A stretch of DNA of 64,000 bases, taken from the NCBI RefSeq assembly GCF_028745515.1, contig NZ_JAQZSG010000015.1, positions 50,929-114,928 of the forward strand. The letters run 5' to 3'. The stretch's first letter is position 1; each line of letters begins with the position of its first letter. The DNA is from Paenibacillus thermotolerans. Lineage in GTDB: Bacteria > Bacillota > Bacilli > Paenibacillales > YIM-B00363. Under the pieces are notes generated by a model. That model searched no databases. It was not told where the DNA came from and saw nothing but the letters and a program-made list of their open reading frames with translations. Shown here in pieces: positions 31,801 through 41,207 of this stretch. The position numbers and the translations under genes were made by a program.

Positions 31801-32985
31801 TTACCGTTCCCCCTCTATTGTCCGCAGCGCTTCATCCAATACGGCGCTGTCCTCAACCCATCGCTTCTCCGAATAAGCTCCGTCCGCTTGCTCCCACCGA
31901 AGGAGGACGTTCCGCAGCGCCTCCGCCGTCTCCGGCTTCAGCGCCGGTTTCGCGGCCGCGGCGATGTCCGCCGCCTTTGCGGCGCCGGGGAGCCCGACAC
32001 CCCTCAGGGACAACGCCCGCTTCAGATGCTCGACCCGATAGCCGAGCGACTCTCTTGTCAGCTTCCCTCTGCGGTACCAGCCCGACACCGCCAGCAGCGT
32101 CTCGTCGCTGCGGCGCACGCGGAATTCTCTCGGCGTATACGCCGGCCCGAACCGCTTGCCCTTCCGCCACAGCCATATAATCAAAGCTGCCGCAATCTGT
32201 CCGAACGCCGCCAGCAGCCAAGGAGGATACACTTGGGAAATACCGGGCGAATCGGCGTATCCGTGGTGATACTCATCGAAATAGATCGTTCGCCCGGCCG
32301 CCGACTCTCCCCCGAGCATGGACCAAAGCAGCTCGAATTGCTCGCCTTTGAGAATGTTTTCGTTCTGCGTCCACTCCGGGGTCAGCGCCATCGTCACCGA
32401 GCCTTGACCGATGCTCTTCCGGGCGGCGATGACGCCGCGTTCGTCCCTCAGCAATACTTCGTCCGCCTCGACTTCGGTCAAGCGAAGAAAGCTTTCCACG
32501 ATCGCTTCATGCGTCGTTTCCCCCGCTCCCCCGACAGCCGTGACGTATGCAGCCGATTCATCCTGTCTCACAGGCTCCGCCTTTGCCGGCTGCTTCTCTT
32601 CATCGCCTGTCCGTTCCGAATCTTCCGTACCCCACGGATTAAGCGGCCCGGGCACATGTTCCAATACAACAACATCGTTTCCGTATTCGGAAGCCCATGA
32701 CGTGAGCTCCCCGCCTGCCGTTTGCGTCATCTTATACGGGTCGATCGCCACGTACAGCTGCCCTTCCGCCTTCGGAAGCCGGTCGGGCGGCAGTCGCCAT
32801 TCGCGCACATCCGCGCCTTGCCGCTCAAGCAGCGTTCTCAGCGCCTTCGTCCCGTCGAGATCCGGCGAGAACGAAAGGTAGGGGGAATAATCTGTGAGCC
32901 CCGGACGGATGAACGCAAAGCCTAAGCCGATAAATAGGAATACGCAAACCGCAAGCAAAGCCTGCGTTCGGTTCGTTCGTGTCAT
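31801..32985 (-). CDS. DUF4350 domain membrane protein
   Basis: From the ATG at 32985 the product has 394 residues. One N-terminal helix (ALLAVCVFLFIGLGFAF) is followed by DYSPYLSFSPDLDGTKALRTLLERQGADV, the DUF4350 start, and a GATase-like fold (YVAIDPYKMT, VVLEHV). A second helix (PPWLLAAFGQIAAALIIWLW) precedes a cytoplasmic tail of about 140 residues. The start overlaps the DUF4129 stop (ATGA). A longer reading to 33078 has no better start. Confidence 0.83.
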   Translation of the reverse strand: MTRTNRTQALLAVCVFLFIGLGFAFIRPGLTDYSPYLSFSPDLDGTKALRTLLERQGADVREWRLPPDRLPKAEGQLYVAIDPYKMTQTAGGELTSWASEYGNDVVVLEHVPGPLNPWGTEDSERTGDEEKQPAKAEPVRQDESAAYVTAVGGAGETTHEAIVESFLRLTEVEADEVLLRDERGVIAARKSIGQGSVTMALTPEWTQNENILKGEQFELLWSMLGGESAAGRTIYFDEYHHGYADSPGISQVYPPWLLAAFGQIAAALIIWLWRKGKRFGPAYTPREFRVRRSDETLLAVSGWYRRGKLTRESLGYRVEHLKRALSLRGVGLPGAAKAADIAAAAKPALKPETAEALRNVLLRWEQADGAYSEKRWVEDSAVLDEALRTIEGER

Positions 32986-33641
32986 GCCGCCTCCCCCTTG
33001 CCGTCCGCTATCGAGCTTTCTACGCGTTTGTACCAATCGCGGAAATCGTCGGAAGGGAGCTCTTTCAGCCCATACCATACCGTATCGAACCGAAGCGCGG
33101 ATTCCCGAAACAGCTCAAGCCAAGGCGAGCTGCGCTCCGCAAGCTCCTCCGCGTACTCCCAATTCGTCTTCCAGGCGCGAACCTCCAGCATCTCTTTCTC
33201 CTGCAGGGATAGCAGAAGCGCCAGGAACAACAGCCGCGTTCCCTCCCGGGTATCCCCCGATTCGGCGGCGTTCCGCGCCCGCTCCAGCAAGCTCTCCGGC
33301 GGCTGCTCCAGCTCATCCTCCGTCATGGAAGCTTTCCGCTTCAGCCCTCGCTCGAACCACAGCATTTGCCACAGGAAAAACAGCAGCGCCGCAACGATCA
33401 CGACCCCGATTCCGATAATGATGTACATCAGCACGTCCTCGGAGCCGTCGGCAAACTCGATTTGCGGAAATAAATCATTCAGCTTGTTGACCAGCTCTTC
33501 CAGCCAGCGGAGCAGCAAATTTTCCCCTTGCTGTCCTTCCTTCGCCGCATATGCCGTATACTCATCCCCCGACAAAATGCCCTTCAGCGCCTCTTTTTCC
33601 TCGTCATAGGACGATAGTAAGGCGAATGCCCAACCTTTTGC
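32982..33641 (-). CDS. DUF4129 domain membrane protein
   Basis: The product has about 219 residues from a GTG at 33641 (AGAAGAG upstream, 10 nt after the previous stop). An extracytoplasmic N-terminal part is followed by one helix (VLMYIIIGIGVVIVAALLFFLW) and a cytoplasmic DUF4129 helical domain (LLERARNAAESGDTREGTRLLFLALLLSLQEK). DUF4129 proteins are typical companions of MoxR-DUF58 and transglutaminase operons. An ATG start at 33677 is possible but overlaps the upstream gene. Confidence 0.8.
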   Translation of the reverse strand, partial: AKGWAFALLSSYDEEKEALKGILSGDEYTAYAAKEGQQGENLLLRWLEELVNKLNDLFPQIEFADGSEDVLMYIIIGIGVVIVAALLFFLWQMLWFERGLKRKASMTEDELEQPPESLLERARNAAESGDTREGTRLLFLALLLSLQEKEMLEVRAWKTNWEYAEELAERSSPWLELFRESALRFDTVWYGLKELPSDDFRDWYKRVESSIADGKGEAA

Positions 33642-33651
33642 CACGATTCGA

Positions 33652-34620
33652 TCACTCTTCTCCCCTCGCGGCCGCAATCATGGCGGCGAGATCATCGCCG
33701 TCGGCGCGAACCTTCTGGATTCGGTATGCCATCGTATACAGCACGATGCCCGCGGGGACGACGGCACAAAACACGAACAGTACGGCAAGCATGCCCGACA
33801 GCGTGACTCCGAACGCGGCAAACACCATAAATAAAGCGACGGAGAACACGTACATGAGGACGGCGAAATTAATGTAGATGCCGAGCAGCCGCCAAAACGA
33901 TCTTCTCGTCAGCGCCCAGCTCCGGCCGATGCCTACGCTCTCGTTCTCAAACAGCAGCGGGGGCAGAAAAAAGCCGAAGCGCACTACGAAATAGTAGTAT
34001 GCTAGGATTCCGATGTACATCAGCCCGATATAAATGACTAGAAAGCCTACCCCCGCCATCGCGGCGCCGGCTCCGCCGGGCAGTGCGGCAGCGGCGAATG
34101 CCGTCGCAGCCCCGTAGAAGATGGCTAGAAATCCGTTGCCCATCATGACCCCGGTGTAAACTCCGATGCAGATGATCCAAAATAATATGCCGTTGCCGAG
34201 TACGCGCCAATACCGCCTCAAAGCTTCACGAAACGCCGACGCCAATGAAAGCTCCTCGCCGTTCAGCGCGCGGTTCGTCAAAATAACGCCTGTCGCCATA
34301 TGAAGCGGCAGCGCCACGAACGCAAACAGGAGCGCCAGCAGCGCGACGCCGGCGATTTTAATCCACAGTTCGATCCCGGCTTCCAGCGACTGTTCCGGGA
34401 GCCGGCTGAGCCAGAACGTCTCGAAATCCTCGAACCCTTGAAATTTCGGCACGACCGGCAGCTGCGAGACGTCGATCAGCAGCAAGCTTGATGCAAGGTA
34501 GAAAGGCCCGAAGGCGATTAACGTCAATAAAAACAACGGAGTAAATAACGTTCTGTACAACTGTAGAGAGCGGTCCAGCGTTTGCCCGACTCCCATCGGC
34601 CGTATCGGCATCGATCGCAT
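33652..34620 (-). CDS. Polytopic membrane protein (glycerophosphodiesterase membrane domain-like)
   Basis: The product has 322 residues with about six long hydrophobic segments, including FLLTLIAFGPFYLASSLLLI, AGVALLALLFAFVALPLHMATGVI, NGILFWIICIGVYTGVMM and LLGIYINFAVLMYVFSVALFMVF. RPMGVGQTLDRSLQLYRTLFTPL at the start is characteristic of DUF7544/GPDP membrane-domain-like proteins. GGAGGAG lies 8 nt before the ATG. It is the promoter-proximal gene of the MoxR cluster. Function unknown. Confidence 0.8.
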   Translation of the reverse strand: MRSMPIRPMGVGQTLDRSLQLYRTLFTPLFLLTLIAFGPFYLASSLLLIDVSQLPVVPKFQGFEDFETFWLSRLPEQSLEAGIELWIKIAGVALLALLFAFVALPLHMATGVILTNRALNGEELSLASAFREALRRYWRVLGNGILFWIICIGVYTGVMMGNGFLAIFYGAATAFAAAALPGGAGAAMAGVGFLVIYIGLMYIGILAYYYFVVRFGFFLPPLLFENESVGIGRSWALTRRSFWRLLGIYINFAVLMYVFSVALFMVFAAFGVTLSGMLAVLFVFCAVVPAGIVLYTMAYRIQKVRADGDDLAAMIAAARGEE

Positions 34621-34712
34621 GCGTTTGGCTCCTCCAACCTGCTATAATATCGAAAGCATTCACTCCCCATTGTAACATGGGCGGACGCGGGCGGAACACC
34701 GTTCAATTTCAT

Positions 34713-34752
34713 AAAAAAAACGGCGCGTATCCCTCTTGGGTTTGCGCCGTTC
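34713..34752 (-). terminator. Terminator after ecfT
   Basis: Minus strand: AACGGCGC, loop, GCGCCGTT, then TTTTTT, 6-8 bases after the ecfT stop. Confidence 0.9.
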
Positions 34753-34758
34753 TTTTCA

Positions 34759-35592
34759 TCAATCTGCAAAAGGATACCAAAACCCGTCAAACATGCCGAT
34801 TCGCAGCCAAACCGCTATTCCGAGGGCGGCCGCGCAAATTGCGGCGGTCAGCCAATCCGCGGCGCGAAACGGCTGGCGATGGTACCACGTGCGGGATTTA
34901 TGCTTCCCGAACCGGCGCAGCTCCATGGCGTTCGTTACCGTATCGATGCGCTGGAGCGACGACATCAGCAGCGGCACGGTGACCATGCCCCAAGCCTTAA
35001 GCCGCTGAAGGACCGAAGCTTCCCCTCTGCGGAACCGCACTCCTCTGGCTTCCTGGGAGTGAATGATGTGCTTCAGCTCCGTCTGAAGCTCGGGCACGTA
35101 CCGGAACGCGATGCTTACCGCATACGCCACCTTGTACGGCACGCCCGCCCGGTGGAGACTTCCCGCAAACCGGCTCGGATGCGTCGTGAACAGAAACACC
35201 ACCGTGAGCGGCAGCAGATTGCCGTATTTCATCGCCAGCGTCAGCACGTAAAAGAGCGTCTCATACGGAACCTCCGCATACCCCAGCGAAAAAGCGAAGG
35301 TGTGCCGTCCCGCCAGCTCGGCGCCGTATCCCGGGGTAATCAGGATAATTAAGATCGCATTCAACACGTTGAAAAAGGCCACGGCCGCAATCAACCAACG
35401 AACCGTTCGAAAAGGAACGCGTGAAACTGCCATCAACGCAATCCCGATCAACAGCATAACCGCGAATACTCTAAGGTCGAGGAACAGGAACGTGATGACG
35501 GACCATGCAAGCCACATGAGCAGCTTGACCGTTCCGTCCATCCGGTGAAACGGGGAATCCGCTTCGGCGTACAGCGTTCCGGTGCTAATCAT
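34759..35592 (-). CDS. ecfT: ECF transporter T component (EcfT)
   Basis: The product has 277 residues. Five or six membrane helices include WLAWSVITFLFLDLRVFAVMLLIG. The long cytoplasmic helices carry the SQEARGVRF motif and a second xRG-like stretch (NAMELRRFGKHK), the coupling motifs of T proteins. It overlaps the fused ATPase gene by 4 bp (ATGA). It is the scaffold that links ATPases to the S component encoded at 37.4-37.9 kb. Confidence 0.9.
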   Translation of the reverse strand: MISTGTLYAEADSPFHRMDGTVKLLMWLAWSVITFLFLDLRVFAVMLLIGIALMAVSRVPFRTVRWLIAAVAFFNVLNAILIILITPGYGAELAGRHTFAFSLGYAEVPYETLFYVLTLAMKYGNLLPLTVVFLFTTHPSRFAGSLHRAGVPYKVAYAVSIAFRYVPELQTELKHIIHSQEARGVRFRRGEASVLQRLKAWGMVTVPLLMSSLQRIDTVTNAMELRRFGKHKSRTWYHRQPFRAADWLTAAICAAALGIAVWLRIGMFDGFWYPFAD

Positions 35593-37379
35593 CGTCCGCC
35601 CGCCCCCCTTTCGAACGCGATGTAATGGCGGATGAACGCCGCGGGATCATCCAGCCCCGCTTGCCTTGCCAGCTTGGCGAGCGACGTCATCTTCAGGCTC
35701 GCCTGCGATACGATGGCTTCGTCGGCGAGCAGCTGCGCCACATCGCCGTCGCCGATGACGCGCCCTCCGGACAGAACGACCGCGCGGTCGGCATATTCGA
35801 GCGCCAAATGCATGTCGTGGGTAATGATCAGGAACGCGGTTCCGGAAGCTGCCAGCTCCGCGATCCATTCCATAAATTCGCGGTAATGCCGGTAATCCTG
35901 CCCTGCGGTCGGCTCGTCCAGAATAATCAGCTCCGGCCCGAGAACGAGAATGGAGGCGATCGTCAGCCGTTTCTTCTGTCCGTAGCTGAGCGCCGAAACC
36001 GGCCAATTCCGGTACGGGTATAAGCCGCAGGTACGCAATGCGTCTTCGACCTTGCGCGCCAAGGTTTCAGGATCCAAGCCGGCGGAGAGCAGCCCGAGTC
36101 CCGCTTCGTCCTTCACGATTTGCTGCGTAATCATATGGTTCGGGTTCTGCATCGCATACCCGATCCGCCGGCCCCGCTGCGCCACGCTCCACGGCTTAAT
36201 CGACTCGCCTCGGAAACGGATATCGCCGTTTGTCGTCTTCAGCATGCCGGTGATGAGCGCCGACAGCGTCGATTTGCCGGCGCCGTTGTTGCCGAGCAGC
36301 GCGACCGTCTCTCCCGCCCCGATGCGGAACGATACGTCGGTCAGTACCGGCTTGGTTTTATCGTAGCCAAAGGTAATGCGGTCGATCTCGAGCAGCTCCT
36401 CGCCCCCGCGGTCCCTGCCGCGGGCGGCGGCCGATTGCCGCCGCGCCTCCGTCCCCGGCTCCATCCATCGCGTCAGCAAGCCGCCAACGGCCTCTCCGCG
36501 GAACGAATCGAGATTCGACCACTCCGGGGGCCGCTTGCCGCTTTCGATGCTGCCGCATTCGTCCTTGTCGCATTCGTCCTTGCCGCCTCCGGCATCCGCC
36601 TCGGAAAATCCGGCATATTGCAGCGCTTCAACATATAACGGCTGCCTGATGCCGTATCGCTTGAGCACCCCCGAGCCGAGCAGCTCGTCCGGCGTACCGG
36701 AGGCGACGATTTCGCCGCAGTCCAGGAGCACGATTCGGTCGACGGGCCTATGCAGCACATCCTCGATGCGGTGCTCGACGATAATGATCGTTTTGTTCGC
36801 TTCCCGATGGATGTCGTCGATCAGCGCAATCGCCTTCTCGCCGCTGGCAGGGTCGAGGTTGGCAAGCGGCTCGTCGAACAGCAAAATATCCGCGTCCGTA
36901 CACCATATGCCCGCGATGGACACGCGCTGCTTCTGGCCGCCCGACAAGTCGTAGGGGCTTGCGTCAATCGACGCGAGCATATCCACCGCTTGCAGCGCCT
37001 GCCCGACGCGTTCCTTCATGTCGGCGGCGGGCACGTTCTCGTTCTCAAGCACGAACGCGACATCCTCGCCGACCGTCAGTCCGACGAATTGCTTGTCTTG
37101 ATCCTGCAGAATCGTGCCGACGGCCTCGCTCGTCGCGAATATGCCGGCCTCGGACGGCTTCCGGCCCTTCACGATCAGCTCTCCGGTCAGGCTGCCCTCG
37201 TAATGAAAAGGAATCAGCCCATTGAGACAATGGGCCAACGTCGATTTGCCGGAGCCGCTTCGCCCGGCAATGAGCACTTTTTCTCCCGGATAAATGTCCA
37301 GGTTAATCTGTTTTAAGGTCGGTTCGTTCAAGCTGCGGTACTGAAACGAAACATTGCGCAAAGATACGATCGGCTGCAT
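35589..37379 (-). CDS. ECF transporter fused A-A' ATPase (YkoD-like)
   Basis: The product has 596 residues and two ABC domains. The first has Walker A GRSGSGKST, signature LSGGQKQR and Walker B ILLFDEPLANLD. The second (from about residue 330) has Walker A GNNGAGKST, signature SYGQKKR and Walker B LIILDEPTAGQD. A charged linker (about 265-320) joins them. This is the fused EcfAA' type seen in YkoD. It powers the T/S complex. It lies 13 bp after the S gene. Confidence 0.92.
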   Translation of the reverse strand: MQPIVSLRNVSFQYRSLNEPTLKQINLDIYPGEKVLIAGRSGSGKSTLAHCLNGLIPFHYEGSLTGELIVKGRKPSEAGIFATSEAVGTILQDQDKQFVGLTVGEDVAFVLENENVPAADMKERVGQALQAVDMLASIDASPYDLSGGQKQRVSIAGIWCTDADILLFDEPLANLDPASGEKAIALIDDIHREANKTIIIVEHRIEDVLHRPVDRIVLLDCGEIVASGTPDELLGSGVLKRYGIRQPLYVEALQYAGFSEADAGGGKDECDKDECGSIESGKRPPEWSNLDSFRGEAVGGLLTRWMEPGTEARRQSAAARGRDRGGEELLEIDRITFGYDKTKPVLTDVSFRIGAGETVALLGNNGAGKSTLSALITGMLKTTNGDIRFRGESIKPWSVAQRGRRIGYAMQNPNHMITQQIVKDEAGLGLLSAGLDPETLARKVEDALRTCGLYPYRNWPVSALSYGQKKRLTIASILVLGPELIILDEPTAGQDYRHYREFMEWIAELAASGTAFLIITHDMHLALEYADRAVVLSGGRVIGDGDVAQLLADEAIVSQASLKMTSLAKLARQAGLDDPAAFIRHYIAFERGAGGR

Positions 37380-37392
37380 GAAGCTTATTTCG

Positions 37393-37941
37393 TCACGCCT
37401 CCGCCGATAGATTGGAGTTGTTCTTGTTCGCCCGGCTAATCGCGAGAACCGCAGGAATACCGATCACGCCGAAGACGATAATGTTGGAGACCGCTGCGCT
37501 TACGACTTGAACGGCGATCTTGTCGGCAGGCTCGCCGTGCACGATGATGTCGAACAATCCGGCAAATATAAGTCCGACTATAATGCCGATTACCCCTGTA
37601 ATTGCAAGGTAAGCCGTCTGCTTACCGGTCGTCGCTCCGCGGCGGACGTTAAACTTCGCGCTCGTGGCCACGAGTCCCATAAACAAACCTGTGATGGCGG
37701 AGCTCATCACCCATCCCCACCATACGCCGTAGCCGGCGATCAGATCGGTAATCGTGTGGCCGATAAACCCGACAAGAAAACCGACGACCGGCCCGAACAA
37801 CGCACCGAAAATCGTCAGCAATGCAAGCGCGGGCTTGAAATATGTATTAGGCCCCACCGCAAACCCGAACATGCCGAGCACGCCGTACAATGCGGCGCCG
37901 ATGCCGATCGCTACAACCATCTTGGTGCTGAATCGTCCCAT
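37393..37941 (-). CDS. ECF transporter S component, UPF0397-like
   Basis: The product has 182 residues. [57 protein letters not shown] and [17 protein letters not shown] match the UPF0397 S components found with EcfA-EcfT operons. The substrate is not predictable: members are assigned to vitamins or are orphan. No riboswitch was recognised in 37942-38186. The gene starts the S-A-T operon. A TTGACG box near 38002 may be part of its promoter. Confidence 0.85.
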   Translation of the reverse strand: MGRFSTKMVVAIGIGAALYGVLGMFGFAVGPNTYFKPALALLTIFGALFGPVVGFLVGFIGHTITDLIAGYGVWWGWVMSSAITGLFMGLVATSAKFNVRRGATTGKQTAYLAITGVIGIIVGLIFAGLFDIIVHGEPADKIAVQVVSAAVSNIIVFGVIGIPAVLAISRANKNNSNLSAEA

Positions 37942-38186
37942 ATCCGTTCAACCTCTTTTCCCCATGTTATACGCAAATTTCACCATATAAAGCTTTGTCC
38001 GTCAAGAAAATTTTGGCACTTTCGAATACGCCGATACGGTGGTCGCGCCGAGAGGATTGCGGTACCTCTTTACGGCTTCCGCTTACGCTTTTTCGCCGGA
38101 CATGCAGGACATGTTTCCGCCTGTCCGCGAATAACGATAAGTAAGGCGCAACGCCGAATCATTCCAAAAAAATCGAGGTTGAACGT

Positions 38187-38966
38187 ATGTCGTCATTAGA
38201 AGCTTTTATACTAGGGCTCATTCAAGGACTTACCGAGTTTTTGCCGATCAGCAGCACGGGACATTTGTACTTGGGGCGCCACGCCTTCGGCTTGAACGAG
38301 GCAGGCATATACCTGGATACGATGCTGCATATCGGCACATTGTTCGCCGTGCTGGTTTATTACCGCGAAGAGCTTGTCCGCATTATACGAGATCCGTTCG
38401 GCAAGCTGACCTGGCTGCTTGTGGTCGGCACGATTCCGGCGGTCATCGCGGGCGTCCTGTTCTCGGATTTCTTCGAGGAAATTTCGGAAACCGGGGTTAC
38501 GGTCGGCTGGGAGTTTCTCGTTACCGGAGCGTTTCTATGGTTCTCGGAAAGCATCAAGAACGGCCGCAAAAAGATGGCCGACATTTCGTATACCGATGCG
38601 CTGGTCATCGGAACGTTTCAGGCGGCGGCCATTTTGCCCGCGATTTCCCGCTCCGGCTTGACGATTGTCGGGGCGCTCATTCGCAAGCTGGACCGCGAAA
38701 CGGCGGCCTACTTCTCGTTCCTGCTCTCGATTCCGGCCATTGCCGGCGGCATCCTGTTTCAAGGGCTGAAGCTGCTGGAGGGCAGCGGCCCCGAAATATC
38801 GGCCGGCCCGCTCGTCATCGGCACGATCGCTTCCGCGGCGTTCGGCTACGTCGCGGTGAAATGGATGATCGACTTCCTGAAGAAGGGGTCGCTGAAATGG
38901 TTCGCCGTGTACGTCTGGGCGATCGGCGCCATCATCATCACGGCGCAGTTTATGGGCAAGTGGTGA
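38187..38966 (+). CDS. uppP: Undecaprenyl-diphosphatase UppP (BacA)
   Basis: The product has 259 residues with eight predicted membrane helices. The two catalytic motifs are clear: GLIQGLTEFLPISSTGHL near the start (E and S residues) and AAILPAISRSGLTI near residue 150 (the PGxSRSG-type motif, here PAISRSG). It recycles undecaprenyl pyrophosphate for cell wall synthesis and confers bacitracin tolerance. GAGG lies before the ATG. It is divergent from the ECF operon. A Bce-type bacitracin module is encoded 6-10 kb away. Confidence 0.93.
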   Translation: MSSLEAFILGLIQGLTEFLPISSTGHLYLGRHAFGLNEAGIYLDTMLHIGTLFAVLVYYREELVRIIRDPFGKLTWLLVVGTIPAVIAGVLFSDFFEEISETGVTVGWEFLVTGAFLWFSESIKNGRKKMADISYTDALVIGTFQAAAILPAISRSGLTIVGALIRKLDRETAAYFSFLLSIPAIAGGILFQGLKLLEGSGPEISAGPLVIGTIASAAFGYVAVKWMIDFLKKGSLKWFAVYVWAIGAIIITAQFMGKW

Positions 38967-39102
38967 TCCGCGCATTGTATTCGTCGGTCATGCAATGGGC
39001 GCATTCATTCGCGGTCATGCTGCTGATCGGGGGGCGTTGACGGCGGTATCCCGCGTTGCAGTGCGGCCCGGCGGCCCTGCCAGGCCGTCAGTCGACAACG
39101 GT

Positions 39103-39290
39103 TAACGGAACGGATTGTCCGCTAAAACCGCTGTACCTCCCAAAATCGCTTAATTAACGGAACAACTTGTCCGCTAATCGGCCGAGAAACATCCAAAATC
39201 GCCATGTTTAGCGAATTAGCGGTCATCCGTTTCCGTTAATTCCCCCTTTCGCCCGGTTTCGACAAATTTAGCGGTCATTGAGTTCCGTTA
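39103..39290. repeat. Four-palindrome intergenic module (family D)
   Basis: Quasi-palindromes at 39103-39124, 39155-39176, 39217-39238 and 39269-39290 have centres 52, 62 and 52 bp apart. The first two read TAACGGAAC...GTCCGCTA. The last two are in the opposite orientation (TAGCGG...TTCCGTTA). The module lies between convergent uppP and tetR. No gene is seen in 38967-39316. Confidence 0.92.
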
Positions 39291-39316
39291 GTAAGTCAGA
39301 TCGCTCCGAACGCAGC

Positions 39317-39341
39317 AAAGAGCCCTGATCCAGGGCTCTTT
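39317..39341. terminator. Terminator after tetR
   Basis: AAAGAGCCCTG, ATC, CAGGGCTCTTT, three bases after the tetR stop. Symmetric, so it can act both ways. Confidence 0.88.
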
Positions 39342-39343
39342 AC

Positions 39344-39958
39344 TTATTCAGCCACGCCGAGCATTTGCCGCAAAAACTGCTTCACAAGCAGCAGCTGCCG
39401 TTTCACCTGCGTCGTGTCCGGCCCCAAGTGCGAGGTCGCCAAAATGCCGCCGTCCACAAAGGTGATCAACGAACGCGCAATATCTTCAAGCGGCGCCTTC
39501 GGCTGAAAATCCCCCTGCCGCACCCCGCGTTCGAAGATGTCCATGTAGTATCGGATCGCGTTCCGATACCGCTCCGCGAGCAGCTGCGCCCGGTCCGGGT
39601 GCCGCCAGCCGGAGTTGAAAAACTCCATGATGACGAACAGCATCCCGTCCTCTTCCTCATCAAATTTCGCAATCGAGTAATCGAACAGCTTCTCGATAAC
39701 CTCCCATGCGTGAGACGTTCCTTCAAACAATACGTCCGGCGCCGGCATGTCGGCGTCCATAGCCTCCATAAGAGACAGCAGCATCGCTTCCGTATTGTCA
39801 AAATACGAGTACACGAAGCCCCTGCTCATCCCCGATGCGTCGACAACATCCTTCATCGTTGCGGGCTCGAAGCCCTTCTGTACAAATACGTTCTTGGCCG
39901 CCTCCAATATTTCGCGGCGGCGATTTTCCTTATACTGTTCGTCCACCTTCGGCGTCAT
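39344..39958 (-). CDS. TetR-family repressor
   Basis: The ATG at 39958 (GGGGAG upstream) gives 204 residues. The N-terminal HTH reads RREILEAAKNVFVQKGFEPATMKDVVDASGMSRGFVYSYFDNTEAMLLSL, the TetR pattern. The C-terminal part is a ligand-binding helix bundle like the YfiR/TetR_C group. Its start overlaps the MFS gene by 29 bp, so the two are coupled. Three palindromes before the MFS gene are its likely operators. Confidence 0.9.
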   Translation of the reverse strand: MTPKVDEQYKENRRREILEAAKNVFVQKGFEPATMKDVVDASGMSRGFVYSYFDNTEAMLLSLMEAMDADMPAPDVLFEGTSHAWEVIEKLFDYSIAKFDEEEDGMLFVIMEFFNSGWRHPDRAQLLAERYRNAIRYYMDIFERGVRQGDFQPKAPLEDIARSLITFVDGGILATSHLGPDTTQVKRQLLLVKQFLRQMLGVAE

Positions 39959-41177
39959 GCTGAACTCCCCGTTCTGCCAATCTTTTGCCGCACAAGACGA
40001 TGATGCCGATCGCAACCAGCAAGCCTCCCGAGATGAAAAATGCCGAGATAACCCCATACACGGTCGAGAGCACTCCGCCGAGCAGCGGTCCGATAAAGGT
40101 CGCCAGCATCGTAATGCTTCCGACGGCCCCGAAGACGCGCCCGCTGTACTGCTCTGGCGTCAACCGCTGCGCGCTGGACTGGAACGGGATGAACACGAGT
40201 CCCGCAGCCGCGCCGCCGATCAGGAACAACGGCGACAGCCAGAGCGCGGAACCGCCGCTGCTCACAATCAGTGCGGCCGACGCAAGCATCGCCCCCATCA
40301 GGGCCCCTCCGGCCGCCATAAAGCCTAGCGGGGAACGAAATTTCAGCTTGCTGACGGCGCCGGCGGACAATATCATCCCGAGCCCGCTCGCCGCCATTGC
40401 GAATCCGACGGCGTCAACGCTTACCTCGGGAACGAGCCTCGCCAGCACGATCAGCTGGGAATCGGCGATCTGCAGCACCAACAATACGGCGGCGAGAAGC
40501 GCGGTTCCGAACATAAGAAGCGGAATGCCCCGAATGAACGCCATCCCTTCCTTGAACTCCGCCATAAAGCTATTCGCTCCGCCTTTCCGTTCTTCCGCCG
40601 CATCCCGAGCCGTGCGCTTTGGAACGCCGGCGAGAATGAGCGCCGACACGGCGAAGGTGGCGGCATCGATGTAGAACGCCGCTTTGACCCCGGCCGCGGC
40701 CACAAGCAGTCCGCCAAGCGTCGGTCCGATTATTTTCGCCCCTTGCTCGATCATGGCACTGAAGGAAGCGGCTTGCTGCATCTGTTCGTCAGGTACGATT
40801 TCCTTCAGTTTACCATTTTTCGCCGGGCTGAACAGCGCTTCAAACACTCCCTTCAATACAAGCAGCACGCAAATGTGCCACAGCTCCGAAGAGAAGGCGA
40901 GCAGCAGCACAAGAACCACTCGCGCCAAATCGGAAATAACCATGATCGTCCTTCTCTCATACCGGTCGGCCAACACGCCCGCGAACGGCCCCAGAAAGAC
41001 GATCGGGCCGATAAAGCACAGCATAATCGCGGCGATGCCCATCGGGCTCGTCTTCCAAAACAGGCCGACCAAGGCGAAAAGCGCCAGGTAATCCAACCAA
41101 TCCCCCAAGTTGGACACGGTTTGCGCTCCCATCAGATGCAGGAACGGCTTACTGCGGAACAGCGGTTTTTCAATCAT
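39930..41177 (-). CDS. MFS exporter controlled by the adjacent TetR protein
   Basis: The product has 415 residues from the ATG at 41177. About 12 hydrophobic helices are present. GAQTVSNLGDWLDYLALFALVG and FLGPFAGVLADRYERRTIMVISDLARV (motif A) place it in the DHA3-like exporters. GAGGGAG lies 12 nt before this ATG. A TTG at 41189 abuts it. The gene sits with its TetR in one operon, the usual arrangement for an inducible drug exporter. Its substrate is unknown. Confidence 0.87.
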   Translation of the reverse strand: MIEKPLFRSKPFLHLMGAQTVSNLGDWLDYLALFALVGLFWKTSPMGIAAIMLCFIGPIVFLGPFAGVLADRYERRTIMVISDLARVVLVLLLAFSSELWHICVLLVLKGVFEALFSPAKNGKLKEIVPDEQMQQAASFSAMIEQGAKIIGPTLGGLLVAAAGVKAAFYIDAATFAVSALILAGVPKRTARDAAEERKGGANSFMAEFKEGMAFIRGIPLLMFGTALLAAVLLVLQIADSQLIVLARLVPEVSVDAVGFAMAASGLGMILSAGAVSKLKFRSPLGFMAAGGALMGAMLASAALIVSSGGSALWLSPLFLIGGAAAGLVFIPFQSSAQRLTPEQYSGRVFGAVGSITMLATFIGPLLGGVLSTVYGVISAFFISGGLLVAIGIIVLCGKRLAERGVQHDAEGGRTV

Positions 41178-41207
41178 TATGTACAGCAACTCCCTCTTTT
41201 TTATAAA

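Noticed and set aside
37942..38186. Riboswitch or T-box before the ECF S gene or uppP
   Set aside because: Some inverted repeats occur, but no thiamine, cobalamin, preQ1 or T-box core could be recognised on either strand.
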